Numbered from the stretch's first letter, positions 1 through 9,331 are shown. The stretch is DNA of 44,050 nt from Phenylobacterium sp. (GCF_030646615.1 NZ_JAUSLG010000099.1:1-44050), one strand, 5' to 3'. Notes: generated from the letters alone by a model not told the origin. Program-made: numbers and translations.

Positions 1-665
1 CCGCCCAGGTCCACGAACGCGCCGTAGTCGGTGATGTTCTTGACCACGCCTTCGCGGACTTCGCCTTCCTGCAGCTGGGCCACCAGCTCGGTGCGCTGTT
101 CGGCGCGGGCTTCTTCCAGGATGGCGCGACGCGACACGACGATGTTGCCGCGGGGACGGTCCATCTTGAGGATGGCGAAGGGCTGTTCCTTGCCCATCAG
201 CGGACCGACATCGCGCACGGGGCGGATATCGACCTGGCTGCCGGGCAGGAAGGCCGAGGCGCCGCCGAGATCGACGGTGAAGCCGCCCTTCACGCGGCCG
301 ACGATGGAGCCCATCACCGGCTCGTTCAGCGCATAGACGCCTTCCAGACGGGTCCAGGCCTCTTCGCGACGGGCCTTGTCGCGGCTGATGACCGCCTCGC
401 CCATGGCGTTTTCGACGCGCTCAAGGAAGACCTCGACGGTGTCGCCGACCTTCAGGGTGAGCGTGCCGTCATCCTGGGTGAACTCCTTCATCAGGACCCG
501 GCCCTCGGTCTTGAGGCCCACATCGATGATGGCGAAGTCCTTCTCGACGCCCACCACCTGGCCCTTGACCACGGTGCCTTCCATGAAGTCACGGCCGCCA
601 AGCGACTCATCGAGGAGGGCGGCGAAGTCGTCGCGGGAGGGGGAGAGGCTCATATCGTCAGCCAT
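1..665 (-). CDS. rpsA: 30S ribosomal protein S1, N-terminal part (runs off window edge)
   Basis: S1 binds mRNA on the 30S subunit and helps it enter the ribosome. The minus-strand frame is open from an ATG at 665 to base 1, about 221 residues, starting MADDMSLSPSRDDFAALLDE. Several S1/OB-fold repeat signatures are visible: GTVVKGQVVGVEKDFAIIDV near residue 30, GSIVGRVKGGFTVDLGG near 120, and EGVVKNITDYGAFVDLGG at the edge, which is the typical start of the third S1 repeat. A later ATG at 653 is possible, but the MADDM start fits alphaproteobacterial S1 better. The leader has only a weak GAAAG ribosome site, as is common for S1. It lies 178 bases downstream of cmk, the usual cmk-rpsA order. 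The C-terminal half is outside the window. Confidence 0.96.
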   Translation of the reverse strand, partial: MADDMSLSPSRDDFAALLDESLGGRDFMEGTVVKGQVVGVEKDFAIIDVGLKTEGRVLMKEFTQDDGTLTLKVGDTVEVFLERVENAMGEAVISRDKARREEAWTRLEGVYALNEPVMGSIVGRVKGGFTVDLGGASAFLPGSQVDIRPVRDVGPLMGKEQPFAILKMDRPRGNIVVSRRAILEEARAEQRTELVAQLQEGEVREGVVKNITDYGAFVDLG

Positions 666-843
666 AGTGTTCTTTCGTTCGAATTGACGTAGGCGCCCTG
701 GCCGCGCGCGGTCTCAGGGACGGAGTCCTGACGTCAGGTTAGGGGTTGCAACCGAAAACGTGAGGCTAAGCCCCACGAGATGAATTTGCCCGCAGCCGTA
801 CGAGGAAAAGGCGCGGTTGGATTTGCTCGGCCAGTCTTCCGGT

Positions 844-1491
844 TCAGGGAGCCTGGCGGGCGCGCGCCGCCTCGACGATGCGGCGGGCCGCATCGGCGGC
901 CTGCTCTATAGTCATTTCGGAGGTATCCAGCAAGGCCGCGTCGGCCGCCGGCCGCATGGGCGCGGCTTCCCGACCGGAATCGCGGGCGTCCCGGCGATGG
1001 ATATCGGCCAGCACCTCGTCCAGGCTGACCTGCTCCCCCTGCCCGGTGAGCTGGCGCCAGCGGCGTTCGGCGCGGACCTCCGGGGCCGCGGTGACATAGA
1101 GCTTGGCCCCGGCGTCCGGGCAGATGACCGTGCCCATGTCGCGTCCGTCCAGCACCGCCCCGCCTTCCTGGGCGGCGAAGGCCCGCTGCAACTTCAAGAG
1201 CACGTCGCGCACCTGCGGATGGACGGCTACCCGACTGGCGGCTTCCCCGGCGCCGCGGGTGCGGAAGGCCGGGTCGGCCAGGGTTTCTGCGGTCAGACGC
1301 CCGGCCACGGCGGCGGCGGCGGCGGCGTCATCCAGATCGCCGCCGTCCCGCTCGAGCAGCACGCCCACGGCGCGATAGAGCAGGCCTGAGTCCAGAACCG
1401 GCAGGCCGAACTGGCGGCCCAGGCCCGCGGCGATGGTCCCCTTGCCCGAGGCGGCCGGTCCATCAACGGTGATGACCTGGGCGCCGCTCAT
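844..1491 (-). CDS. cmk: Cytidylate kinase
   Basis: Phosphorylates CMP and dCMP to the diphosphates with ATP, in pyrimidine nucleotide recycling. The 215-residue length fits the family. The P-loop GPAASGKGT is at residues 11-19, followed by the CMP-binding segment [32 protein letters not shown] and the lid [14 protein letters not shown] are the other Cmk hallmarks. The ATG at 1491 overlaps the aroA stop as ATGA, indicating translational coupling. The gene belongs to an aroA-cmk-rpsA run on the minus strand, an arrangement found widely in proteobacteria. Confidence 0.97.
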   Translation of the reverse strand: MSGAQVITVDGPAASGKGTIAAGLGRQFGLPVLDSGLLYRAVGVLLERDGGDLDDAAAAAAVAGRLTAETLADPAFRTRGAGEAASRVAVHPQVRDVLLKLQRAFAAQEGGAVLDGRDMGTVICPDAGAKLYVTAAPEVRAERRWRQLTGQGEQVSLDEVLADIHRRDARDSGREAAPMRPAADAALLDTSEMTIEQAADAARRIVEAARARQAP

Positions 1492-2834
1492 GCAGGGCTG
1501 AGCTCGGCGGTCTCGATCTGACCGCCCAGGCCGCGCATCATCTCGACGAAGCCCGGGAAGCTGGTGGCGATCATGCCCGGCTCATCGACGCTGACCGGGC
1601 GATCGGCCGCCAGCCCCAGGATCAGATGGGCCATGGCGATGCGGTGGTCCCCATGGGTGGTCACCCGCGCCCCGCCGGCCACCGGGTGATTGCCCCGCAC
1701 CGTCCCATTGACGATCAGCCCCTCGGCCTCTTCTTCCACGCCCACGCCACAGGCGGCGAGGCCCGCGGCGGTCAGGGCGATGCGGTCGCTCTCCTTGACC
1801 CGCATCTCGCCGATGCCGCGCATCACCGTCTGGCCCTCGGCGCAGGCCGCGGCGATGGCCAGGATGGGATATTCGTCGATCATGGCCGGCGCCCGCTCCG
1901 GCGGCACGACCACCCCGCGCAGGGCCGAGTGGCGGGCGGTGACGTCGCCCACCTGGTCGCCGCCCTCTTCGCGCACATTCTCGATCACCAGGTCGGCGCC
2001 CATCTCCTGCAGCGTAAGGAACAGGGCCGCGCGCAGGGGGTTGAGCAGCACGCCCTCGACGGTCACCTCCGAACCCGGGGTGATCAGGGCCGCCACCAGG
2101 GGGAAGGCGGCCGAGGACGGATCCCCCGGCACCTTGACCGGGGCCGCGCTCAGGGCCTGACCGCCGGGCACGGTGATCCTCCGGGCCCCGTCGGCCATCA
2201 GCTCGACCTCCACCTGGGCGCCAAAGGCCCGCAGCATCCGCTCGGTATGGTCCCGGGTCGCCTCCGGCTCGATCACCCGGGCGCCGCCGGCCGCATGCAG
2301 GCCCGCCAGCAGCACCGCCGACTTCACCTGGGCCGAGGGCTCGGGCAGCCGGTAGGCGATGGTCTTCAGGTTTCCGCCCCGCAGGGTGAGGGGCAGCCGG
2401 CCGCCGGACCGGGCGATCCAGGTGGCCCCCATCTCGCCCAGGGGCCTGAGCACCCGGTTCATCGGCCGGCCCCGCAGGGAGGCGTCGCCGGTGAAGGTGG
2501 CGCTGAGGTCGAAGCCCGCCGCCGCCCCCATGATCAGCCGAACCCCGGTGCCGGCGTTGCCGCAATCGATCACATCGGCGGGCTCGGCGAAGCCCCCCTG
2601 GCCGACCACCCGCCAGGCGCCGCCCCCCAGGCGGGTGACCTCGGCCCCGAAGGCGATCATCGCCTGGGCGGTGCGTTTGACGTCCTCGCCCTCCAGCAGG
2701 CCGGAGATCTCGGTGGTCCCGCGGGCCATGGCACCGAGGATCAGGGAGCGATGGGAAATCGACTTGTCGCCCGGAGCGCGCACACGGCCCCGCAGCGGGC
2801 CGCCGCGCGTCGCGGTCAGTCCTGCCGCCGTCAT
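1488..2834 (-). CDS. aroA: 3-phosphoshikimate 1-carboxyvinyltransferase (EPSP synthase)
   Basis: Transfers enolpyruvate from PEP to shikimate-3-phosphate, the sixth step of the shikimate pathway. Family motifs are present: the N-terminal [25 protein letters not shown], the [12 protein letters not shown] segment, the catalytic Asp region [11 protein letters not shown] and the C-terminal GDHRIAMA. The frame is open upstream to 2993, but the ATG at 2834 is chosen because a strong GGAGG lies about 11 bases ahead and the family consensus begins here; this gives 448 residues, the normal size. The stop overlaps the cmk start by ATGA. The sequence looks like the alphaproteobacterial type (class II features were not tested). 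The upstream region is shared with a divergent TIGR02300 gene. Confidence 0.97.
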   Translation of the reverse strand: MTAAGLTATRGGPLRGRVRAPGDKSISHRSLILGAMARGTTEISGLLEGEDVKRTAQAMIAFGAEVTRLGGGAWRVVGQGGFAEPADVIDCGNAGTGVRLIMGAAAGFDLSATFTGDASLRGRPMNRVLRPLGEMGATWIARSGGRLPLTLRGGNLKTIAYRLPEPSAQVKSAVLLAGLHAAGGARVIEPEATRDHTERMLRAFGAQVEVELMADGARRITVPGGQALSAAPVKVPGDPSSAAFPLVAALITPGSEVTVEGVLLNPLRAALFLTLQEMGADLVIENVREEGGDQVGDVTARHSALRGVVVPPERAPAMIDEYPILAIAAACAEGQTVMRGIGEMRVKESDRIALTAAGLAACGVGVEEEAEGLIVNGTVRGNHPVAGGARVTTHGDHRIAMAHLILGLAADRPVSVDEPGMIATSFPGFVEMMRGLGGQIETAELSPA

Positions 2835-2953
2835 GAAATAAGACGCCTCCTCAGGGCCTTCAGGTGTTCCGTGGGGCTTTGCTTTTGACAGCCGCTCTGG
2901 CGCGTGGCAAGGGAGCCGGCTTCCGACGAACCGCACTTTAGGGGATCGCCCAC

Positions 2954-3424
2954 GTGGCAAATCCAGAGTTGGGCGCCAAGCAGGTTTGCCCAAACTGCCA
3001 GGCCAAGTTTTACGATCTGACCAAGCGCCCGGCCGTGTGCCCGAAGTGTCAGACTGAATTCGACCCGGACGAGGCGGTCAAGAGCCGCCGGGTTCGTGGC
3101 CGCGCCCCGGCGCCTGAACCGGAAGCCGAGGTCGAAGACAAGGTCAAGGCCCGCAGCGCCGAGGACGACGAGGACGAGGACGAAGAGGTCGACGCCCCGG
3201 AGATCGACGAGGATCTCGACGACGCCGTCGTCGAGGACGACGAGGACGAGGACGCCGAGCCGGTCGAGCGGGTCGCCAAGAAGAAGACGCCCGATCCCGA
3301 TCTGGCCGATCTCGATGACGACCTCGACGACGACGAGGACGAAGCCGTGCCCTTCCTCGAGGAAGAGGAAGAAGATTTCGACGACGCTGACATCGATGGA
3401 ATCCCCGAACCGGACGAAGATTAA
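2954..3424 (+). CDS. TIGR02300 family protein (zinc-ribbon N-terminus, acidic tail)
   Basis: Conserved alphaproteobacterial protein of unknown function, 156 residues. Residues 1-45 hold two CxxC pairs (VCPNC and VCPKC) around the FYDLTKRP segment that names the family, a likely zinc ribbon. From about residue 60 the chain is dominated by Asp and Glu with few hydrophobics, so it is probably disordered. The start is GTG at 2954 with AGGGGA just upstream. It is transcribed away from aroA; a TTGACA at 2885-2890 could be its -35 element, but no good -10 was seen. The function is unknown; a role involving basic partners such as ribosomal proteins or RNA polymerase would be speculation. Confidence 0.88.
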   Translation: MANPELGAKQVCPNCQAKFYDLTKRPAVCPKCQTEFDPDEAVKSRRVRGRAPAPEPEAEVEDKVKARSAEDDEDEDEEVDAPEIDEDLDDAVVEDDEDEDAEPVERVAKKKTPDPDLADLDDDLDDDEDEAVPFLEEEEEDFDDADIDGIPEPDED

Positions 3425-3528
3425 GGTCGCGACGAAAAGCCCTGAAAATGGTGCTTGATCGCAGTCAGACCTTTGACTAGGTTCCGCGCCTCTTCGGACG
3501 GCCAGCCGGCCCGAAGAGCCCAGGACCT

Positions 3529-3604
3529 GGGGCTATAGCTCAGCTGGTAGAGCGCTTGAATGGCATTCAAGAGGTCAGCGGTTCGACTCCGCTTAGCTCC
3601 ACCA
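3529..3604 (+). tRNA. tRNA-Ala (anticodon GGC)
   Basis: A 76-base cloverleaf can be folded by eye. The acceptor stem is GGGGCTA (3529-3535) with TAGCTCC (3594-3600), then A and an encoded CCA at 3602-3604. The D arm is GCTCAGCTGGTAGAGC, the anticodon arm CTTGA-ATGGCAT-TCAAG with anticodon GGC, and the T arm holds GGTTCGACTCC. An isolated single tRNA gene followed closely by a terminator. Confidence 0.98.
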
Positions 3605-3607
3605 TGG

Positions 3608-3642
3608 AGGCCCGCAGTTAACGCTGCGGGCCTTCGCCTTTT
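3608..3642 (+). terminator. Rho-independent terminator of tRNA-Ala
   Basis: A perfect 10-bp stem AGGCCCGCAG / CTGCGGGCCT (3608-3617 and 3624-3633) with a TTAACG loop, followed by a T-rich tract ending in TTTT at 3639-3642. It begins four bases after the tRNA CCA. Confidence 0.9.
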
Positions 3643-3838
3643 GGGGCGGCGCTCAAGCCCCGATGCTGCGATGCAGCGGCGCTGCGGTTGCAATTGTCAT
3701 TCAGGCCGGGCATAGCCGGCCCCATCGACGGACCTGGCCTTGACCGGGTGGCTCGGCCGGGCGCCTATCCCCCGGACAACTGACGGCTCGTCTGAGGCGC
3801 ATGTCCGCCCGGGCCCGTAGAACGACTGATCCCGATCA

Positions 3839-5323
3839 ATGAACCTGCTCGCTCATCTGCGGCGCGATTGGCTGTCCAATGTGCGCGGCGACGTCCTGGC
3901 CGGAATCGTGGTGGCCCTGGCGCTGATCCCCGAGGCCATCGGCTTTTCGGTGATCGCCGGCGTCGACCCCCGGGTCGGCCTCTACGCCTCCTTCTCCATC
4001 GCAGTGATCATCGCCTTTACCGGCGGCCGCCCCGGCATGATCTCGGCGGCCACCGCGGCCATCGCCCTGCTGGTGGGCGATCTGGTCCGCGACCATGGGG
4101 TGGAGTATCTGCTGGCCGCCACGGTGCTGATGGGGGTTTTCCAGATCGGCGCCGGCCTTGCCCGTCTGGGCGGCCTGATGCGCTATGTGTCGCGCTCGGT
4201 GATCACCGGCTTCGTCAACGCCCTGGCCATCCTGATCTTCATGGCCCAGCTGCCCGAGCTGATCGGCATGGGGTGGCAGACCTACGCCATGGTCGCGGCG
4301 GGGCTTGGGATCATCTACCTCTTCCCCCGCCTGACCCGGGCCGTCCCCTCGCCGCTGGTGGCCATCGTGCTGCTGTCAGGCCTGGCCATCTATATGGGCC
4401 TCGACGTCCGCCGGGTCGGCGACCTCGGCGAACTGCCCACCAGTATTCCCTTCCTGCATCTGCCCCAGGTCCCGCTGACCCTGGAGACCCTGCAGATCAT
4501 CTTCCCCTATGCCGCCACCATGGCTGTGGTCGGCCTGCTGGAAAGCCTGCTGACCGCCACCATCATCGACGACCTGACCGACACCGGCTCGGACAAGAAC
4601 CGCGAGTGCCGCGGCCAGGGCATCGCCAACTTCGCCACCGGCTTCCTGGGCGGCATGGGCGGCTGCGCCATGATCGGCCAGTCGGTGATCAATGTGAAAT
4701 CCGGCGGCCGGGGACGACTGTCGGCCCTGGTGGCGGGGTCGTTCCTGCTGTTCCTGATCGTCATCCTGGGCCCCTGGGTGGCTCAGATTCCCATGGCCGC
4801 CCTGGTGGCGGTGATGATCATGGTCTCCATCGGCACCTTCAACTGGGGCTCGATCCGCAATCTCCGCAGCCACCCCTGGTCCTCGTCAGTGGTCATGGTG
4901 GCCACGGTGGTCGTGGTGGTCGCCACCCACGACCTGGCCCGCGGCGTGCTGGTGGGCGTGCTGCTGAGCGGCATCTTCTTCGCCCGCAAGGTGGCGCGCA
5001 TCCTGTCGGTGGAAAGCCTGTTGTCTGAGGACGGCCGCACCCGGCGCTACAATATCGAGGGCCAGGTCTTCTTCGCCTCGTCCGAGACCTTTTCGGCCGC
5101 CTTCGACTTCAAGGAGGTGATCGAGCACGTGATCATCGACGTTTCCCAGGCTCACTTCTGGGACATTTCCGCCGTCGGCGCCCTGGACCGGGCGGTGCTG
5201 AAATTCCGCCGCGAGGGTACGCGCGTCGATATCGTCGGCCTCAACGCCGCCAGCGCGACCATGGTCGATCGCTTTGGCGTCCACGACAAGGACGGCGCCG
5301 AGGCCCAGCTCGGCGCGCACTAG
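3839..5323 (+). CDS. SulP family anion transporter with C-terminal STAS domain
   Basis: Predicted inner-membrane anion transporter of the SulP/SLC26 family, 494 residues. The N-terminal 400 residues are a run of hydrophobic segments and include the SulP hallmark near residues 28-60 ([20 protein letters not shown] followed by GLYASF). A later conserved membrane stretch around residues 260-290 contains [19 protein letters not shown]. The last ~90 residues read as a STAS domain, with [20 protein letters not shown]. Substrates in the family include sulfate, bicarbonate and dicarboxylates; nothing here decides which. The ATG at 3839 has no obvious Shine-Dalgarno. A universal stress protein gene follows after 76 bases with a palindromic repeat between, so the two may or may not share a transcript. 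Confidence 0.93.
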   Translation: MNLLAHLRRDWLSNVRGDVLAGIVVALALIPEAIGFSVIAGVDPRVGLYASFSIAVIIAFTGGRPGMISAATAAIALLVGDLVRDHGVEYLLAATVLMGVFQIGAGLARLGGLMRYVSRSVITGFVNALAILIFMAQLPELIGMGWQTYAMVAAGLGIIYLFPRLTRAVPSPLVAIVLLSGLAIYMGLDVRRVGDLGELPTSIPFLHLPQVPLTLETLQIIFPYAATMAVVGLLESLLTATIIDDLTDTGSDKNRECRGQGIANFATGFLGGMGGCAMIGQSVINVKSGGRGRLSALVAGSFLLFLIVILGPWVAQIPMAALVAVMIMVSIGTFNWGSIRNLRSHPWSSSVVMVATVVVVVATHDLARGVLVGVLLSGIFFARKVARILSVESLLSEDGRTRRYNIEGQVFFASSETFSAAFDFKEVIEHVIIDVSQAHFWDISAVGALDRAVLKFRREGTRVDIVGLNAASATMVDRFGVHDKDGAEAQLGAH

Positions 5324-5337
5324 ATTCTGAGGTTTGC

Positions 5338-5382
5338 GCGCGTTTCCACCGTAAAACCGGAGCCCACTTTTACGGAACGCGC
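5338..5382. repeat. Palindromic repeat, family A (11-base spacer)
   Basis: Inverted repeat between sulP and the usp gene. The outer arms GCGCGTTTCC and GGAACGCGC, and the perfect inner arms CCGTAAAA (5349-5356) and TTTTACGG (5368-5375), flank the 11-base spacer CCGGAGCCCAC. The same plan and nearly the same spacer recur at 30721-30763 and, inverted, at 18579-18626. It resembles the dispersed palindromes found in many alphaproteobacterial genomes. Confidence 0.8.
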
Positions 5383-5399
5383 TTGAGGAGGGAACGACC

Positions 5400-6254
5400 G
5401 TGAAGACGATTCTCTGCGCCATCGACGCCTCGACCTATGGCCCCAGCCTCTGTGACCACGCCGCCTGGTTCGCCCTGCGCGCCGGCGCCGCCGTGGACGT
5501 CCTGCATGTGCTCGACCGGGCCGAGACCGGGTCAGGGCCCCGCCTCGACCTGTCGGGCAGCGTGGGTCTTGGGGCCAGCGAGGCCCTGCTGGAGCAGTTG
5601 ACCAGGGCCGACGAAGCCCGCGCCCAGGCCGCCCAGGCCCATGGCCGCGCCATGCTGGAGGGCGCCCGCGCCCGCCTGAAGGCCGCCGGCGTGACCGAGG
5701 TGAACCTCGTTCACCGGCACGGCGAAGTGGCCGAAACCCTGATCGAACTCGAAAAAGACGCCGACCTGGTGATCATGGGCAAGCGTGGCGAGAGCCAGAA
5801 CTTCGCCGAGGGTCATCTGGGCGCCAAGGTCGAGCGGGTGGTGCGCGCCAGCATTCGGCCGGTCCTGGTGGCGCCGCGCGTCTTCATGCCGATCACCCGG
5901 GTGGTGGCGGCCTATGACGGCGCCGCCAGCGCCACCCAGGCCCTGGACCATGTGCTGCAGAGCCCGGTGTTCGCCGGGATCGAGGTGGTGGTCGCCATCG
6001 TCGGCGAGCCCGGCGCCCCGCGGGACGCCCGCGTCCAGGCCGCGCAAGGCCTGCTGGCCGGACGCCCGGCGGCTTCGGTCAAGGCCCTGGAGGGCGATGT
6101 GGAAGTCGCGCTGAAGGCCGAGCTTCGCCAGGGCCAGGGGGACCTGCTGGTGATGGGCGCCTATGGCCATTCGCGGATTCGCGAGCTGATCGTCGGCAGC
6201 ACCACCACCGCCATGATCCGCACCGGCAAGGTCCCGGTGCTGCTGTTCCGCTAG
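5400..6254 (+). CDS. Tandem-domain universal stress protein (UspA family)
   Basis: Cytoplasmic stress protein of 284 residues made of two Usp domains, residues 1-155 and 160-284. Domain 1 begins MKTILCAIDASTYGPSLCDH and contains DADLVIMGKRGE; domain 2 begins TRVVAAYDGAASATQALDH and ends with VMGAYGHSRIRELIVGSTT, which fits the G-x2-G-x9-G(S/T) ATP-binding pattern. The first domain keeps this pattern less well. The start is GTG at 5400, supported by GAGGAGGGA upstream. Tandem Usp proteins often respond to redox or energy stress, and the neighbouring hsp20 gene fits a stress theme; the specific role is unknown. Confidence 0.92.
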   Translation: MKTILCAIDASTYGPSLCDHAAWFALRAGAAVDVLHVLDRAETGSGPRLDLSGSVGLGASEALLEQLTRADEARAQAAQAHGRAMLEGARARLKAAGVTEVNLVHRHGEVAETLIELEKDADLVIMGKRGESQNFAEGHLGAKVERVVRASIRPVLVAPRVFMPITRVVAAYDGAASATQALDHVLQSPVFAGIEVVVAIVGEPGAPRDARVQAAQGLLAGRPAASVKALEGDVEVALKAELRQGQGDLLVMGAYGHSRIRELIVGSTTTAMIRTGKVPVLLFR

Positions 6255-6272
6255 ATCCTGCGCCGCCAGGCC

Positions 6273-6384
6273 CGCCCAGATATTGAAACGGAGCCATAGG
6301 ATCGCCAGATAATCATCAACCGGGAAACTCGCGCCAAATCTGGGCGAGGCTTTTCGGGAGTCGCTTGCTGCTTGAGGACTCGAA
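6273..6384 (+). promoter_or_regulatory. Structured leader ahead of hsp20, candidate RNA thermometer
   Basis: Two helices can be drawn in the 137-base gap before hsp20. A perfect 9-bp long-range stem pairs CGCCCAGAT (6273-6281) with ATCTGGGCG (6338-6346). A second stem pairs TTC and GAGTC (6353-6355, 6358-6362) with GACTC-GAA (6377-6384) around a 14-base loop that contains TTGCT, and its 3' side covers the GAGGA/GAAGA purines before the ATG at 6392. ROSE-type thermometers of alphaproteobacterial small heat-shock genes have a 3' hairpin at the ribosome site with a U(U/C)GCU element, but there the element faces the ribosome site, so the match is partial. No energy calculation was done. Confidence 0.4.
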
Positions 6385-6391
6385 GACAGAG

Positions 6392-6811
6392 ATGAGCCGG
6401 ACGATCCTTTTCGACAGCCCCTACCTGCTCGGCTTCGAGCACACCCGGGCCCTGATTGAGCGCGCCGCCAAGGCGGCCGCCGAAGCCTATCCGCCCTATA
6501 ATGTCGAAGATCGCGGCGAGGGGCGGCTGCGCATCACCCTGGCTGTGGCCGGCTTCGGCCCCGACCAGCTTCACGTCAGCGTCGAGGACCGCCAGCTGGT
6601 GGTCGCCGGCCGCCGGGACGAGGCGCACAAGGACGACGACGCCTATCTGCACCGGGGCATCGCCGGCCGGGGCTTTCTGCGCAGCTTCGTCCTGGCCGAC
6701 CGGGTGGTGGTCGATGGGGCGAGCCTGGAGCATGGCCTGCTGCACATCGACCTGGCCAGGCCCGAGCCCGAGACCGCGGTCAAGCGAATCCCCATCCGGA
6801 CGACGGGCTGA
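6392..6811 (+). CDS. Small heat-shock protein (Hsp20 / IbpA-like)
   Basis: ATP-independent holdase chaperone of 139 residues. The N-terminus MSRTILFDSPYLLGFEHTR matches the alphaproteobacterial Hsp20 class. The alpha-crystallin domain runs from about residue 40 to 130: YPPYNVEDRGEGRLRITLAV, then LVVAGRR, the loop HRGIAGRGFLRSFVLADRV, and LLHIDLARPEPE near the end. The frame is open from a TTG at 6365, but ATG 6392 is preferred because it gives the conserved N-terminus. The DUF1150 gene follows in the same direction, a frequent partner. A structured leader precedes it. Confidence 0.94.
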   Translation: MSRTILFDSPYLLGFEHTRALIERAAKAAAEAYPPYNVEDRGEGRLRITLAVAGFGPDQLHVSVEDRQLVVAGRRDEAHKDDDAYLHRGIAGRGFLRSFVLADRVVVDGASLEHGLLHIDLARPEPETAVKRIPIRTTG

Positions 6812-6932
6812 ACGGCTTAAGCCCCCGTCCCCATCCTTTCGTCGGCCCAGAAGGGCGACGAAGCCCTGCGTCCGATCCCCGGCTGAACCAGCGGGGACCC
6901 CGGCGCGTTGCATCTATCTGGAGGTGGTCATC

Positions 6933-7190
6933 ATGACGCCGATTTTAACGACTGAAGACTTCGCCGCCCTGGGCGCCCCGGACCTGGTCTATGTCCGGCC
7001 CGTCAAGGCGGCTGAAATTCTCGCCACAACGACCGACGGTGACAACGCCATGCCCCTGAAGCTCGATCCCGAGCGCACCTTCTATGCGGTCCACCGGGCC
7101 GACGGCGAACGTCTGGCTGTCCTGACCGACCGCAACGCCGCCATGGCCGCGGCCCTGGCTCACGAGCTTGCGCCGGTCTCCGTGCACTAA
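6933..7190 (+). CDS. DUF1150 family protein
   Basis: Small conserved protein of 85 residues found beside hsp20 genes in alphaproteobacteria; function unknown. It reads MTPILTTEDFAALGAPDLVY, then VRPVKAAEIL, a short acidic turn, and LDPERTFYAVHRADGERLAV before a helical C-terminus (DRNAAMAAALAHELAPVSVH). The ATG at 6933 follows a clear GGAGGTGG site. The 121-base spacer after hsp20 does not rule out cotranscription. Association with heat-shock control is inferred only from gene order. Confidence 0.88.
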   Translation: MTPILTTEDFAALGAPDLVYVRPVKAAEILATTTDGDNAMPLKLDPERTFYAVHRADGERLAVLTDRNAAMAAALAHELAPVSVH

Positions 7191-7221
7191 GATGCGCTAG
7201 CCCCGGCTGAAAGGCCGGGCC

Positions 7222-7686
7222 TCACGCCGCCGAGGGCGCGGCCTCCTGCACCAACAGGGCGTAGAGGGCGTCCGGCGTACGGGCCTGTCGCAGGTGCTCG
7301 CGCAAGTCAGGGTTCCGCATCATCCGCGACACGCGGGCCAACGCCCGCAGATGCTCGGTGCCGGCGTCCGGCGGGGCGAGCAGGGCGAAGATCAGGTCCG
7401 CCGGCTGGTCATCCACCGAATCGAACGGGACGGGATGGTCCAGGCGGAGGAAGACCCCGCGAATCCGGTCCAGCCCCTCGATCCGGGCATGCGGCACGGC
7501 CACGCCATAGCCGATACCTGTAGAGCCGGCCTGTTCCCGCTCGGCCAGGGCGTCCAGCACCAGGCCGGAGTCGAGGCCGAAATTGCGTCCGGCCAGTTCG
7601 GCCAGGTGAGCCAGAATCTGCCGCTTGTCGGTCGCGCCGACCCGCAGCGCCATGGCGCTGCGGTCAAGGATGTCGCCGATCTGCAT
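7222..7686 (-). CDS. ptsN: Nitrogen-PTS EIIA protein (PtsN)
   Basis: Terminal phosphoacceptor of the nitrogen-related phosphotransferase system, which links nitrogen and carbon status, potassium transport and, in alphaproteobacteria, ppGpp turnover. The 154 residues form one EIIA fructose-type domain; the phospho-accepting His is residue 66 in GVAVPHARIEG, and PFDSVDDQPADLIFALLAP is the usual following segment. It lies 77 bases downstream of hpf on the same strand, and with rpoN further upstream forms the familiar rpoN-hpf-ptsN neighbourhood, here interrupted by two other genes. Confidence 0.95.
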   Translation of the reverse strand: MQIGDILDRSAMALRVGATDKRQILAHLAELAGRNFGLDSGLVLDALAEREQAGSTGIGYGVAVPHARIEGLDRIRGVFLRLDHPVPFDSVDDQPADLIFALLAPPDAGTEHLRALARVSRMMRNPDLREHLRQARTPDALYALLVQEAAPSAA

Positions 7687-7763
7687 GCTTGGTTCGGAGG
7701 GCCTGTTCTTACGGATCCGAACCTGAAGCCGCTATTTCAGAGAACTGGAGATTGCGGCGCCGC

Positions 7764-8402
7764 TCAGGCTGCGCCGTTCGCTCCGTTCCCGTTCGCGGAC
7801 TTCGTGCGTTCGGGGTCAATCCAGCCGATATTCCCGTCGGGCCGGCGATATACCACGGACAATCCGCCGTGGGCGGCGTTCCTAAACACGATTGTTTGAG
7901 TTCCCGTCAAGTCCAGGTCCATGACCGCCATGGAAACGGTCATGGTGCGGATGGGCTTCTCGGTCTCGGCGATGACCATGCTGGCCGGCGCTGAATCCGA
8001 GGCGCCGCCGTCCTGGCCGTCTTCCCAGTCCGACTCGTCCTCGCCCTCAGGGGTGCGGAGCACGAAATAGGAGGCGGTCTCGGCCTGCTTGGCCAGGGCC
8101 TGCTGGTGATGGTCCTTCAGCCGGCGCTTGTAGCGCCGGACCCGGGTCTCGATCTTCTGCAGGGCGGAGTCGAACGCGGTGTGCGCGTCGGTTCCGGTGC
8201 CATGGCTCTGGAGCTGTTGCCCCGTGGCCAGGGTCAGGGCGCAATCCACCTTGAAGGTGTAGCCCTCGCGACTGACGACAACATCGGCGCCGCCGCCCGT
8301 GCGGTCGATATATTTGCCAATGCTGCTGGTGAGTTCGTCGGTGACCCGCAACCGCAGGGCCTCTCCGACATCGACGTGTTTGCCGGTGACTTGGACTTGC
8401 AT
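7764..8402 (-). CDS. hpf: Ribosome hibernation promoting factor, long form
   Basis: Binds 70S ribosomes in slow growth and promotes their inactive dimers. The long form of 212 residues has an N-terminal HPF/RaiA domain, MQVQVTGKHVDVGEALRLRV through RRYKRRLKDHHQ at about residue 100, an acidic linker (EGEDESDWEDGQD), and a C-terminal dimerisation domain near residues 150-200 (PIRTMTVSMAVMDLDLTG, then GLSVVYRRPDGNIGWIDPER). The frame is open further upstream to 8816, but that part is antisense to exoD-like coding; ATG 8402 is the family start. Long-form HPF next to ptsN is standard in alphaproteobacteria. Confidence 0.95.
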   Translation of the reverse strand: MQVQVTGKHVDVGEALRLRVTDELTSSIGKYIDRTGGGADVVVSREGYTFKVDCALTLATGQQLQSHGTGTDAHTAFDSALQKIETRVRRYKRRLKDHHQQALAKQAETASYFVLRTPEGEDESDWEDGQDGGASDSAPASMVIAETEKPIRTMTVSMAVMDLDLTGTQTIVFRNAAHGGLSVVYRRPDGNIGWIDPERTKSANGNGANGAA

Positions 8403-8443
8403 ACCCGTATCAACGCGCCTGCCGCCCGATGGTGTCAAGTCCA

Positions 8444-9067
8444 TCAGAAGGCGGAGAGCGCCGCCGCCAGAAGCCTGTGGATAACCCCCGCAGCCAGGGC
8501 GAGAACGGCCAGGCTCACCACCGCCATGGCGTAGCCGGCCAGGGCCAGAATCCCGTCCCGCTGCACCAGGGCCAGGCCGAACAGACTGATCGCCGTAGCC
8601 GGCAGCAGGTTGCCGAGCGGCAGGGGCAGCATCAGCACCAGGGCCAGCAGGGTGCAGACCGCGCCGATCAGGCGGTCCCCCACCGGGCCAAACAGAAAGG
8701 TCAGCCGCGCCGTGGACACCCGCTCCACCTGCGCCACCCCGGGGATCAGCCGCGCGAAGACCGCCCGCAGCTGGCCCATGTCGAGCACCTGACGCTTCAA
8801 CCGGGCCGGCAGCCAAGGCGTCGCAATGCCGGCCGCCAGTTGCGGGGTGAACAGCACCAGGGGCGCGCCGAGAAAGGTCGATGATCCCGGCGGCAGGGGC
8901 AGCATGTTGGGCGCGGCGAAGAGGAACAGCAGCACCCCAAAGGAACGACGGCCAAAGCGCTGCAGGGTCTGGCCCAGGGTCTCGGCCGCATGGGTTTCGT
9001 CGAAGAGATCGGTGAGGATCTCCGACAGGCTCATCCGGCGTTCGGGGGTGGGTTTGGCCAGGCTCAT
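8444..9067 (-). CDS. ExoD-like exopolysaccharide synthesis membrane protein
   Basis: Predicted integral membrane protein of 207 residues in the ExoD family, named for a Rhizobium protein affecting exopolysaccharide and alkali tolerance; biochemical role not established. The conserved core is LTDLFDETHAAETLGQTLQR, then FGRRSFGVLLFLFAAPNMLP and PPGSSTFLGAPLVLFTPQLA, followed by hydrophobic segments with a repeat of the LPLPLGNLLPA type, typical of the family's internal duplication. ATG 9067 is chosen with AGGAG upstream; the much longer open frame beyond it is antisense to asd. It sits between rpoN and hpf, where other genomes usually have no such gene. Confidence 0.87.
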   Translation of the reverse strand: MSLAKPTPERRMSLSEILTDLFDETHAAETLGQTLQRFGRRSFGVLLFLFAAPNMLPLPPGSSTFLGAPLVLFTPQLAAGIATPWLPARLKRQVLDMGQLRAVFARLIPGVAQVERVSTARLTFLFGPVGDRLIGAVCTLLALVLMLPLPLGNLLPATAISLFGLALVQRDGILALAGYAMAVVSLAVLALAAGVIHRLLAAALSAF

Positions 9068-9331
9068 GGCGCTCCTATGGTGGCTGGGACGCCAGCCGGC
9101 AATGCGCCCAAAGCACAGCTCCCGCTTTACAAGGCCGGCGCCAGGGCTTATCGGGCGGTTATGCGGCATCGCGCCACCATGACCATGATTATTAAAACCA
9201 CTGCGCTTGCGGGCGCAGGGGTCTGGTCGTGGCTGGACGCAGCCGACTGACGATCCCTGCTTGACCCCGCCGGAAGGATGGGGTCGCGACACGGAACGCC
9301 ACCCCCCTCCGGCCAGACTCCGGAGGCTCCC

